23,521 bases of DNA, from positions 6,391 through 29,911 of the forward strand of contig DCHN01000052.1 of assembly GCA_002315995.1 (NCBI GenBank), read 5' to 3'. A program made the translations under genes and the position numbers. This DNA is from Bacteroidales bacterium UBA1751 (GTDB lineage: Bacteria; Bacteroidota; Bacteroidia; Bacteroidales; UBA932). Under the pieces are notes generated by a model. The model did no database searches. It was not told the origin of the DNA and worked only from the letters and a program-made list of their open reading frames with translations. Of the stretch, positions 15,620 through 23,456 are shown one piece after another; position 1 is the stretch's first letter; each line of letters opens with the position of its first letter.

Positions 15620-18175
15620 ATGAGAAAAGTGATTTTTGCAGCGCTGCTGCTTTTGTGTTCCGTAACACTGAATGCCGGGGAGTGGCTCAGGGTTAATCTT
15701 CTGGGTTATCTTCCTCAGGATGTCAAGGTTGCCGTATATATGAGCAATGACTCTACAAATATTCTTGGAATGACTGCCCAGGGCGAGCTTTTCCAGGTTG
15801 TTGAGGCCCTTTCAGGAAAGGTTGTCTATTCAGCACCTGCAACATTCTCAACAAATGCGGAAAAATGGGGTATGAAACGTGCTGCACGTCTTGATTTCAG
15901 CGAATTTTCCCTTCCGGGAGGTTATTACATCAAATTCAGAGGTGCCAAATCTCCTGCATTCAAAATAGGCGCGGACATATATAACGGTCTTTCAGACTAT
16001 ATGCTCACATATATGCGTCAGCAGCGTTGCGGTGATAATCCGTACAACAACGCTCCTTGCCATACTCACGACGGTTATATAGTTGACCACCCTACAAGAA
16101 GCGGCGAGCATATTGATGCAACCGGCGGATGGCATGATGCAACCGACTACTTGCAGTACCAGACAACAAGTGCAACGGCGTGCTACCACATGCTCTTTGC
16201 ATATATGGAGCAGAAAGATAAGAGCGTCTTCAAGGATGAGTATGATGCAACAGGCAGAAAGGGTTCCAATGGTATTCCTGATATCCTTGATGAGGCAAAG
16301 TGGGGTCTTGACTGGCTGGTTAAGATGAATCCGGAACCTGAGGTTATGTTTGCTCAGATTGCAGACGATCGTGACCATGCAGGATTCCGTTTCCCTCAGC
16401 TCGACAGTGTTGACTATGGTTGGGGCAAAGGTCTTGGAAGACCTGTATATTTTGTAACTGGCAAGCCTCAGGGACTTGGCAAGTACATCAACCGTACAAC
16501 CGGTGTAGCTTCAGTTGCCGGAAAGTTTGCATCAACCTTTGCAATGGGAGCTGCTACATTCAAGAGCATAGATCCGGAATTTGCTGCAAAACTTACCACA
16601 AAGGCTGAGCAGGCGTATGCATTTGCGCTTACAAAACCGGGCAACACACAAACAGCGTGTCTGGTATCTCCTTACTTCTATGAGGAGGATACATATACAG
16701 ATGACGTTGAGCTGGCTGCCGCAACATTCTACAACTACACAAAAGCAGCATCACCTCTTTTGAGCAGCCTTTCAGCGAACAGCAAATGGCTCAAGGAAGC
16801 TGACTACTGGGGAGAACTGGAGCCAATATCTCCATGGATGGAGCTTGGCCGTGGACGTCATTATCAGTTCTATCCATTCATAAACCTGGGACACTACTAT
16901 CTTGCTTCATCAAAGGATGAAAAAATAGCAAAGAAATATACCGCATTTATGAAGGAGGGTCTTCAGGACCTTCTCAACAGGGGTGAGGGCGATCCGTTCC
17001 TCAACGGAATTCCATACATCTGGTGCAGCAACAACCTTACTTCGGCCGCAATAACACAGGCAAGGCTCTACAATCAGGTAACAGGCGATGAGTCCTTCCT
17101 TGAAATGGAGGCGGCACTTAGAGACTGGCTTTTCGGTTGCAACCCTTGGGGTACAACTATGATAAGCGGATATCCGGCAGGTGCTGCGGATGTTCCTACA
17201 CAGCCTCATTCATCGTATGTTGTTGAACTGGGAGAGATACCATACGCCGGCCTCATAGATGGACCTGTTTACAGAACCGTATTCATGGAGAGAGCAGGGC
17301 AGTCGCTTACTCATCCGGATGTTTTTGAGGAGCTCAACCAGGGTATTGCAGTTTATCATGATGATGTAGGTGACTATGCAAGCAACGAGCCTACAATGGA
17401 TGGTACAGCAGGTCTTACATTCTACTTTGCCGCCATGGAGAACAAGGGTCGTGAGCAGTCGGCTGAAAATGGTAATGCCAAGCTTCTGAAGGATGCATAC
17501 GGTGCAACTGTAAGGGTGAATCCAACGGAAAAGAGCATATATCTTGTTTTCACTGCAGATTCAAACTTCAACGGGGCTGAGACAATTCTCAATACACTCA
17601 AGAAGGCTAAGGTAAAGGGATCATTCTTCCTTACTGGAAACTGCCTCAGAATGGATGAGCATAAGGATGTAATTGAGAAAATCATTAATGAGGAGCATTA
17701 TATCGGGGGTCACTCAGATTCTCATATGCTTTATGCCAACTGGGGCAACAGGGATTCGCTCATAGTTTCATACAATGATATTTTGAAAGATCTTGAAGGT
17801 AATGCGGCTGAGCTTGCAGAATTCGGAGTTACACCTGAGCAGTCTCGCTGGTTCCTCCCTCCATACGAGTATTACAACAAGGAGTCCGTTTTTCTTGCTG
17901 AATCAATGGGATACAGGGTTGTGAACTACACACCAGGCACCGCAACCCCTGCAGATTACACAACTCCTGATATGCCTAACTACAAGAGTTCCCAGACCCT
18001 TATAGATTCACTCTACAAGTTCGAGATTGAGCAGGGACTCAATGGTGCAATCATATTGATTCATCCTGGTATAGAGGAGAGCCGCACCGACAGGCTTTAC
18101 AACCGTTTGGGAGAGATAATCAAGTACTTGAGGGGTAAAGGTTACAACTTCAAATCCTTCAAAGATATCAAATAG
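15620..18175 (+). CDS. GH9 glycoside hydrolase fused to a NodB-like polysaccharide deacetylase domain, 851 aa
   Basis: The ATG at 15620 gives a signal peptide (about residues 1-19, ending TLNA), so the enzyme is exported; no lipobox is evident. Residues about 20-115 are the Ig-like CelD_N domain usual before GH9. The GH9 domain spans about 120-608. D173 and D176 lie in GGWHDATDY, equivalent to the catalytic-base motif. CNPWGTTMISG with H530 (PTQPHSSY) follows, and E590 in YASNEP is the expected acid. These residues support beta-glycosidase activity, for example on beta-glucan or glucosaminan. Residues about 626-851 are a NodB/CE4-like domain: TADS (645-648), HSDSH (698-702), FLPPYEYY (745-752) and LIHPG with H815. 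The second Asp of the usual TFDD is Ser, so deacetylase activity is uncertain. No SusC/SusD gene is nearby. It lies between sppA and nfnA. Confidence 0.88.
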   Translation: MRKVIFAALLLLCSVTLNAGEWLRVNLLGYLPQDVKVAVYMSNDSTNILGMTAQGELFQVVEALSGKVVYSAPATFSTNAEKWGMKRAARLDFSEFSLPGGYYIKFRGAKSPAFKIGADIYNGLSDYMLTYMRQQRCGDNPYNNAPCHTHDGYIVDHPTRSGEHIDATGGWHDATDYLQYQTTSATACYHMLFAYMEQKDKSVFKDEYDATGRKGSNGIPDILDEAKWGLDWLVKMNPEPEVMFAQIADDRDHAGFRFPQLDSVDYGWGKGLGRPVYFVTGKPQGLGKYINRTTGVASVAGKFASTFAMGAATFKSIDPEFAAKLTTKAEQAYAFALTKPGNTQTACLVSPYFYEEDTYTDDVELAAATFYNYTKAASPLLSSLSANSKWLKEADYWGELEPISPWMELGRGRHYQFYPFINLGHYYLASSKDEKIAKKYTAFMKEGLQDLLNRGEGDPFLNGIPYIWCSNNLTSAAITQARLYNQVTGDESFLEMEAALRDWLFGCNPWGTTMISGYPAGAADVPTQPHSSYVVELGEIPYAGLIDGPVYRTVFMERAGQSLTHPDVFEELNQGIAVYHDDVGDYASNEPTMDGTAGLTFYFAAMENKGREQSAENGNAKLLKDAYGATVRVNPTEKSIYLVFTADSNFNGAETILNTLKKAKVKGSFFLTGNCLRMDEHKDVIEKIINEEHYIGGHSDSHMLYANWGNRDSLIVSYNDILKDLEGNAAELAEFGVTPEQSRWFLPPYEYYNKESVFLAESMGYRVVNYTPGTATPADYTTPDMPNYKSSQTLIDSLYKFEIEQGLNGAIILIHPGIEESRTDRLYNRLGEIIKYLRGKGYNFKSFKDIK

Positions 18176-18192
18176 TAAATAGTACAAAACTG

Positions 18193-19071
18193 ATGTACAG
18201 AATATTAAGGAAGGAGCAGCTTAGTTCGGTCATCACCCTCTTTGAGGTTGAGGCTCCGTTTGTTGCTAATGCTGCAAAACCGGGGCAGTTTCTCATTGTG
18301 AGATCCCTCCCCGATAGTGAGAGGATTCCTCTTACCGTATGCAATTTCAACCGTGAAAAGGGCAGTGTAACCATTGTTATACAAACCATAGGCGCATCAA
18401 GCAAGGAGTTGTGCTCTTTGAATGAGGGTGACTGTGTATGTGATGTGGTAGGTCCTCTTGGACTTCCTTCGGAGTTCATGAACGAGGAGCCTGCGCAGGT
18501 GGCCAAAAGACGTTATGTATTCCTGGCTGGAGGTCTGGGCACTGCACCTGTATATCCACAGGCCAAATACCTTCACTCAATAGGGGCCGGGGTAGATGTG
18601 ATTCTTGGGGCAAAGACAGAGTCTCTTGTTATTCTGGAGAAGGAACTGTCTCAAGTTTGTGACAATTTGTATATCTGCACCGACGATGGTTCCAAGGGTT
18701 TCAAGGGCCTTGTAACAGCCAAATTGGAGGAACTTGTGAACGCAGGTGCAAAGTATGACATGGCGGTGGCAATAGGACCTATGATTATGATGAAGTTCGC
18801 CACTGTTACTGCCATGAAGTACAATATACCGGTTGTAGTGAGCATGAATACCCTTATGGTAGATGGTACAGGAATGTGCGGAGCATGCAGGGTTACCGTT
18901 GGCGGTGAGACCAAGTTTGCCTGTGTCGATGGTCCTGAATTCAATGGAGCACTCGTTGATTTTGACGGTGCCATGAAGAGGTCGGGAATCTTCCGTGAAC
19001 AGGAGCAGAAGGCAAATGCTTTGTATGAGGAGCAGCGGGACCATAAGTGCAGAATAGGAATAGGAAAGTAA
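18193..19071 (+). CDS. nfnA: NfnA-like FAD/NAD-binding subunit of ferredoxin:NADP+ oxidoreductase, 292 aa
   Basis: This is the small subunit of an NfnAB-type enzyme, which couples NADH, NADPH and reduced ferredoxin by flavin-based electron bifurcation in the cytoplasm. The N-terminal FAD-binding barrel shows the R-x-x-x-T pattern (RIPLT, 44-48). The NAD-binding Rossmann region has GGLGTAP (113-119). The C-terminal [2Fe-2S] site is D224, C229, C232 and C244 in VDGTGMCGACR and FACVDG. From memory, the same Asp-plus-three-Cys spacing binds the cluster in Thermotoga NfnA. The related dihydroorotate dehydrogenase electron-transfer subunit PyrK is the main alternative, but the immediately following NfnB/GltD-like gene, 13 bp away, favours NfnA. 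Confidence 0.9.
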   Translation: MYRILRKEQLSSVITLFEVEAPFVANAAKPGQFLIVRSLPDSERIPLTVCNFNREKGSVTIVIQTIGASSKELCSLNEGDCVCDVVGPLGLPSEFMNEEPAQVAKRRYVFLAGGLGTAPVYPQAKYLHSIGAGVDVILGAKTESLVILEKELSQVCDNLYICTDDGSKGFKGLVTAKLEELVNAGAKYDMAVAIGPMIMMKFATVTAMKYNIPVVVSMNTLMVDGTGMCGACRVTVGGETKFACVDGPEFNGALVDFDGAMKRSGIFREQEQKANALYEEQRDHKCRIGIGK

Positions 19072-19084
19072 AATAGATTATCAG

Positions 19085-20527
19085 ATGGCTGAAATGAAAT
19101 CCAGAGTCCCTGTAAGGGAACAGGATCCGCTGGTAAGAGCGAAGAACTTCAAAGAGGTAAGCTTCGGCTACAATCTTGAAGAGGCTACGGCCGAGGCGAG
19201 CAGATGCCTCAACTGCAAGAAACCAATGTGTATGACTGCTTGCCCGGTATCTGTGCATATTCCGGTGTTTATCAGTAGAATAGTTGCCGGTGATATAAAG
19301 GGGGCCGGTGAGGCAATTGCCCAGGACAGTTCACTTCCTGCAATATGCGGACGAGTATGTCCTCAGGAGACTCAGTGCGAGGGCTCATGCATTCTTGGCA
19401 AGAAGGGGGAGCCAGTTGCAATTGGCCGCCTTGAGCGTTTTGTTGCCGACTGGAACAGGGAGAATGCCATCTCTGCAGATTCAACTGCCGGATGTCAGGC
19501 TGATTCAGCTGGTTCTTGTGGCAGCAATGCTTCAGAGAACTGTGGCACAGCACATAAGAAGAAGGTGGCAATTGTAGGTAGCGGCCCGAGTGGGCTTGCA
19601 GCTGCAAGCGACCTTGCAAAATGGGGTTATGATGTAACCATATATGAGTCGCTTCATAAGCCGGGCGGAGTTCTTGTTTATGGAATTCCAGAGTTCAGGC
19701 TTCCTAAAGAGAAGGTTGTTAAGCCTGAAATTGAGAGTGTGAAGAGACTTGGAGTCAAAATCATTACCAATGTGGTCATAGGTAAGACCTTGTCGGTAGA
19801 GTGGCTCAGAGAGAACTATGATGCCGTTTTCCTTGGGCAGGGTGCAGGACTCCCTAAGTTCAGCAACATCCCTGGCGAGAACCTTAACGGTGTATTCTCT
19901 GCAAATGAGTTCCTTACCAGAAACAACCTTATGGGGGCCTTCAAAGAGGGTGCAAAGACACCTATATATGCAGGAAGCAGAGCAGTTGTAATAGGTGGTG
20001 GAAACGTTGCAATGGATGCAGCCAGAACTGCACTCAGACTGGGTGCGGATGTAACAATAGTTTACAGACGTTCAATGGCTGAGCTTCCGGCACGTGCGGA
20101 GGAGGTTCACCACGCGCAGCAGGAGGGCGTCAGGTTTATGATGCTTACCGCTCCAGTTGAGGTGCTGGGCAATGAGAATGGTTGGGTAAAAGCCCTCAGA
20201 TGCCAGAAGATGACATTGGGTGAGCCTGATGCCAGCGGAAGAAGAAGCCCTATTCCAATTGAGGGTGAATTCATTGATATTGAAACTGATACAGTAATTC
20301 CAGCATTGGGTACATCGCCGAACAAACTTATTCCGCAGACAACTCCCGGCCTTGAGATATCAAAGAGGGGTACGGTAGTTGCGGATGATGATTTGGCAAC
20401 CTCAATTCCTGGTGTATTTGCTGGCGGAGATGCAGTTACGGGTGCTGCAACCGTAATTCTGGCAATGGGCGCAGGACGCAAGGCCGCTGCCTCAATACAT
20501 AAATATTTGAACAATCTAATGCAGTAG
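19085..20527 (+). CDS. nfnB: NfnB / glutamate synthase small-subunit-like flavoprotein, 480 aa
   Basis: This is the large subunit partner of NfnA, homologous to the glutamate synthase beta chain (GltD). The N-terminal Fe-S domain carries C41, C44, C49, C53 and C88, C92, C98, C102, enough for two [4Fe-4S] clusters. The FAD-binding motif is VAIVGSGPSGLAAA (161-174), and the NADP-binding motif is VVIGGGNVAMDAAR (301-314). A second dinucleotide motif near the C-terminus ends in GVFAGGDAVTGAATV. Between the Fe-S and FAD domains (about 128-160) is a Ser/Ala-rich linker containing C137, C145 and C153 at exact 8-residue intervals, which I do not recall from other NfnB proteins. With no GltB large subunit in the window and NfnA adjacent, NfnB is more likely than GltD. 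Confidence 0.9.
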   Translation: MAEMKSRVPVREQDPLVRAKNFKEVSFGYNLEEATAEASRCLNCKKPMCMTACPVSVHIPVFISRIVAGDIKGAGEAIAQDSSLPAICGRVCPQETQCEGSCILGKKGEPVAIGRLERFVADWNRENAISADSTAGCQADSAGSCGSNASENCGTAHKKKVAIVGSGPSGLAAASDLAKWGYDVTIYESLHKPGGVLVYGIPEFRLPKEKVVKPEIESVKRLGVKIITNVVIGKTLSVEWLRENYDAVFLGQGAGLPKFSNIPGENLNGVFSANEFLTRNNLMGAFKEGAKTPIYAGSRAVVIGGGNVAMDAARTALRLGADVTIVYRRSMAELPARAEEVHHAQQEGVRFMMLTAPVEVLGNENGWVKALRCQKMTLGEPDASGRRSPIPIEGEFIDIETDTVIPALGTSPNKLIPQTTPGLEISKRGTVVADDDLATSIPGVFAGGDAVTGAATVILAMGAGRKAAASIHKYLNNLMQ

Positions 20528-20536
20528 AAAATAAAG

Positions 20537-21892
20537 ATGGCACAGAAACCAAGCATACCAAAGGGTACAAGGGATTTCTCACCCGAGCAAATGGCGGGGA
20601 GAAACTACATTTTCGATACAATAAAGAGCGTTTTCAAGAAGTTCGGCTTCCAGCCGCTGGAGACTCCTTCAATGGAGAATCTATCGACCTTGTTGGGCAA
20701 ATATGGAGATGAGGGCGACAAACTCCTCTTCAAGGTGCTCAATTCGGGCGATGCGTTTGCCGGTGTGGTTCCGGGCGAACTTGCAAACAGCAATGCGCTC
20801 TCAATGAAGGTGTGTGAGAAGGGGTTGAGGTATGACCTTACGGTACCTTTCGCGCGCTATGTGGTGCAGCATCAGAATGAGATATGCTTCCCTTTCAAAC
20901 GCTACCAGATTCAGCCGGTTTGGAGAGCCGACCGTCCGCAGAAGGGAAGGTACAGGGAGTTCTATCAGTGTGATGTAGATGTCATTGGCAGCCGTTCGCT
21001 CCTCAATGAGCTTGAACTTGTACAGATTGTAGATGAGGTGTTTACAAAACTTGGCGTGAGAGTTTGCCTGAAGATAAACAATAGGAAGATTCTTGCGGGC
21101 TTGAGCCAGGTAATAGGTCACCCAGACAAGTTGGTTGATATTACCGTTGCAATTGACAAAATAGATAAAATTGGCCTTGATGCCGTTAAGGATGAGCTTC
21201 GTGAGAGGGGAATAGATGATGCCGGAATCAATGTAATAGAGCCTGTTCTTCTTCTTTCGGGAAGCACTGCAGAGAAGATTGCCAGGATGAAGGAGGTTCT
21301 TGCCTCTTCTGAAACTGGTTTGTTGGGTGTTGCCGAACTTGAGGAGTTGTTCGGCCTCATTTCTTGCGCCGACATAAAGCAGCAGGTTGAAATAGATTTG
21401 AGCCTTGCCCGCGGTTTGAACTACTATACCGGAGCAATATTTGAGGTGAAGGCTCTTGACTGGGAGATTGGAAGCATAAGCGGTGGAGGACGTTATGATG
21501 ATCTTACAGGTATCTTCGGTCTCCCTGGTATGAGCGGTGTGGGCATCTCTTTCGGCGCCGACAGAATATATGATGTGCTCAGCGGATTGAACCTCTTCCC
21601 TGAGGGGGCAATACAGTGCACAAAGGTTCTTTTCAGCAATATGGGGGCTGCGGAGTTGAGATACACCATTCCGGTTGTGGCCCAGCTCAGGGCTGCTGGA
21701 ATAGCATGCGAAATCTATGCTGAGAGTGCCAAATTCAAGAAACAGATAGACTATGCCGTAAAAAAGAACATTCCGTTCTTTGCAATTATAGGTGAGGATG
21801 AGATGGCGCGCGGCGTGGTTGTACTCAAGGATCTTGCTTCAGGAGAGCAGCGGGAAATGGAGGTTTCCGGACTTGCAGAGGCTCTTGCATAG
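20537..21892 (+). CDS. hisS: Histidyl-tRNA synthetase, 451 aa
   Basis: HisRS is a class II enzyme that charges tRNA(His) with histidine. The start is clear (MAQKPSIPKGTRDF). Motif 1 and the ATP site include LRYDLTVPFARYV (97-109). Motif 2 is about 128-147 (VWRADRPQKGRYREFYQCD). The histidine-specific motif is RGLNYYTGAIFE (292-303), where R292 corresponds to the catalytic Arg of HisA. GGGRYDDL (317-324) and GISFGADRI (336-344) follow. The last 85 or so residues form the anticodon-binding domain. All expected motifs are present and the length is typical. It starts 9 bp after nfnB. Confidence 0.97.
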   Translation: MAQKPSIPKGTRDFSPEQMAGRNYIFDTIKSVFKKFGFQPLETPSMENLSTLLGKYGDEGDKLLFKVLNSGDAFAGVVPGELANSNALSMKVCEKGLRYDLTVPFARYVVQHQNEICFPFKRYQIQPVWRADRPQKGRYREFYQCDVDVIGSRSLLNELELVQIVDEVFTKLGVRVCLKINNRKILAGLSQVIGHPDKLVDITVAIDKIDKIGLDAVKDELRERGIDDAGINVIEPVLLLSGSTAEKIARMKEVLASSETGLLGVAELEELFGLISCADIKQQVEIDLSLARGLNYYTGAIFEVKALDWEIGSISGGGRYDDLTGIFGLPGMSGVGISFGADRIYDVLSGLNLFPEGAIQCTKVLFSNMGAAELRYTIPVVAQLRAAGIACEIYAESAKFKKQIDYAVKKNIPFFAIIGEDEMARGVVVLKDLASGEQREMEVSGLAEALA

Positions 21893-21920
21893 GATTTTCA
21901 TTATTGATATTTGAGATAAT

Positions 21921-22217
21921 ATGATACGACATACGGTTTTATGGAGGTTCAAGAGGGAGTGTGAGTTCACCCCTATGGAATCTGCCAGATATATGAAGGA
22001 GCATCTGGAGGCTCTGCCAGGCAGGATACCCGGTATGCTTTCAGCCAAAGTCAGCTTCTCCTGCAAGGAGGATGCCGAGTGGGATGCAATGCTTGTCTCG
22101 GATTTCGAGAGTTATGATGCTCTAAAGGCATATAAGGAGCACCCTCTGCATGTGCCCATACGCAGCTGGTGCAAGGAACATAGGGAGGCGCGCACAGCGT
22201 TTGACTGCACGTTATAG
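21921..22217 (+). CDS. Dabb (stress-responsive A/B barrel) domain protein, 98 aa
   Basis: This small protein begins MIRHTVLWRFKRE, the typical first strand of the dimeric alpha/beta-barrel (Dabb) family. It continues with a helix ending EALPGRIPGM, a strand, and the DFESYDALKAYKEHPLH motif near the C-terminus, which is the family hallmark. Members form dimeric ferredoxin-like barrels; bacterial members are mostly uncharacterised and no catalytic role can be read from the sequence. There is no signal peptide. It lies 28 bp after hisS and 28 bp before pfkA, probably in the same transcript. Confidence 0.88.
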   Translation: MIRHTVLWRFKRECEFTPMESARYMKEHLEALPGRIPGMLSAKVSFSCKEDAEWDAMLVSDFESYDALKAYKEHPLHVPIRSWCKEHREARTAFDCTL

Positions 22218-22245
22218 TATTCAGAAACACTAAGATTGAAACAAT

Positions 22246-23217
22246 ATGGTAATCAAGTCAATTGGAGTTCTTACCAGTGGTGGTGATGCTCCTGGTATGA
22301 ATGCTGCCGTAAGGGCGGTGACCCGTTCTGCAATAGCAGAGGGATGGAAGGTATTTGGTATATACAGAGGATGGGAGGGATTGATAAATGACGATATCAA
22401 AGAGTTTTCAACTGAGGATGTGTCAAACATAATACAGCGTGGAGGCACTATTCTCAAGACAGCCAGAAGCGATGAATTCAGAACCCCTGAGGGTAGGGCA
22501 AAGGCTAATGAGACACTGAAGAGGCGCGGGATAGATGCCCTTGTTGTAATAGGCGGAAACGGCTCTCTTGCGGGTGCACAGCAGCTTGCCATTGAACACG
22601 ATGTGCCTGTTGTGGGCATTCCCGGAACCATTGACAATGACCTTTACGGAACAGATCACACCATAGGCTACGACAGTGCCCTGAATACTATTGTTGACTG
22701 TGTTGACAAGATTCGTGACACTGCAACCTCGCACGATAGAATATTCTTTGTTGAGGTAATGGGCCGCGATGCCGGTTTCCTTGCCCAGAACAGCGCCATT
22801 GCCGCAGGGGCGGAGGCCGCAATTATTCCGGAGGACAAAACTGATATTGACCAGCTGGAGAAGTATATCAGCAGGGGAATCCGCAAATCAAAGGGAAGCT
22901 CAATAATTCTTGTAAGTGAGGCCGATGGCGGTGCAATGCATTATGCAGAGAGGGTTAAGAAGGAGTATCCGAACTACGATGTAAGGGTTTCAATTCTGGG
23001 ACACTTGCAGAGGGGTGGCAAACCAAGCTCTTTTGACCGTATTCTTGCCAGCCGAATGGGTTTTGCCGCCGTTCGTGCGCTCAAGGAGGGGCAGCGCAAC
23101 ATTATGGTTGGCATTATTAATGATACCATAATAAATTTCCCTGTTGCCAGAGCCATTAAGGTTGACAAACCTATTGATAAAGACCTTATTACACTTCTTG
23201 ATACACTCTCTATTTAA
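22246..23217 (+). CDS. pfkA: ATP-dependent 6-phosphofructokinase, 323 aa
   Basis: PfkA phosphorylates fructose 6-phosphate to fructose 1,6-bisphosphate, the committed step of glycolysis. The N-terminus has GVLTSGGDAPGMNA (7-20). The catalytic motif is PGTIDND (126-132), with D130 as the base. G rather than K after the P argues for ATP rather than pyrophosphate use. VMGRDAGFLA (171-180) binds substrate. The nucleotide motif reads GGNGS (103-107), where E. coli PfkA has GGDGS; the Gly after that residue, which marks ATP specificity, is kept (G106). The length is typical of short bacterial PFK. It is the last gene of the run from sppA; its stop codon lies inside the first copy of a 13-bp direct repeat. 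Confidence 0.95.
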   Translation: MVIKSIGVLTSGGDAPGMNAAVRAVTRSAIAEGWKVFGIYRGWEGLINDDIKEFSTEDVSNIIQRGGTILKTARSDEFRTPEGRAKANETLKRRGIDALVVIGGNGSLAGAQQLAIEHDVPVVGIPGTIDNDLYGTDHTIGYDSALNTIVDCVDKIRDTATSHDRIFFVEVMGRDAGFLAQNSAIAAGAEAAIIPEDKTDIDQLEKYISRGIRKSKGSSIILVSEADGGAMHYAERVKKEYPNYDVRVSILGHLQRGGKPSSFDRILASRMGFAAVRALKEGQRNIMVGIINDTIINFPVARAIKVDKPIDKDLITLLDTLSI

Positions 23218-23240
23218 ATAAAGTTTGCTATTTAAATAAA
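23210..23240. repeat. Two direct copies of a 13-bp AT-rich sequence containing a palindrome
   Basis: CTATTTAAATAAA occurs at 23210-23222 and again at 23228-23240, separated by GTTTG. Each copy contains the 10-bp palindrome TATTTAAATA. The first copy overlaps the pfkA stop codon. The second fills most of the spacer of the tRNA promoter, and the -33 TTTG lies between the copies. Confidence 0.7.
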
Positions 23241-23254
23241 AATAACTACTTTTG
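23224..23254 (+). promoter_or_regulatory. Complete Bacteroidota promoter for tRNA(fMet)
   Basis: A -33 TTTG at 23224-23227 and a -7 box TACTTTTG at 23247-23254 are separated by 19 bp, close to the consensus layout. Transcription would start a few bases before the tRNA 5' end at 23266. Confidence 0.82.
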
Positions 23255-23265
23255 CGGAACAATAT

Positions 23266-23338
<73 letters not shown>

Positions 23339-23340
23339 CT

Positions 23341-23375
23341 AAATGAGACAAGTCGCAAGATTTGTCTCATTTTTT
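23341..23375 (+). terminator. Rho-independent terminator after tRNA(fMet)
   Basis: The arms AAATGAGACAA (23341-23351) and TTGTCTCATTT (23362-23372) pair perfectly. One G-T wobble and two further pairs extend the stem to 14 bp, closed by a GCAA (GNRA-type) tetraloop at 23355-23358. A run of six T follows from 23370. Confidence 0.92.
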
Positions 23376-23404
23376 GTATTTTTATAGTATTCTACTTATC
23401 TTTG
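23373..23404 (+). promoter_or_regulatory. Bacteroidota promoter for the antitoxin gene
   Basis: A -33 TTTG at 23373-23376 and a perfect -7 box TATCTTTG at 23397-23404 are separated by 20 bp. The -33 element is shared with the T-tract of the tRNA terminator. A leader of about 45-50 bases precedes the ATG at 23457. Confidence 0.78.
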
Positions 23405-23456
23405 ACATCAATATAGATATAAATAATAGCATAATGCAGTCAAATATTATTAAATT

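Noticed and set aside
23422..23451. AATAATA/TATTATT inverted repeat as the antitoxin operator
   Set aside because: The region is very AT-rich and 7-bp matches of this kind arise easily by chance; kept only as a remark.
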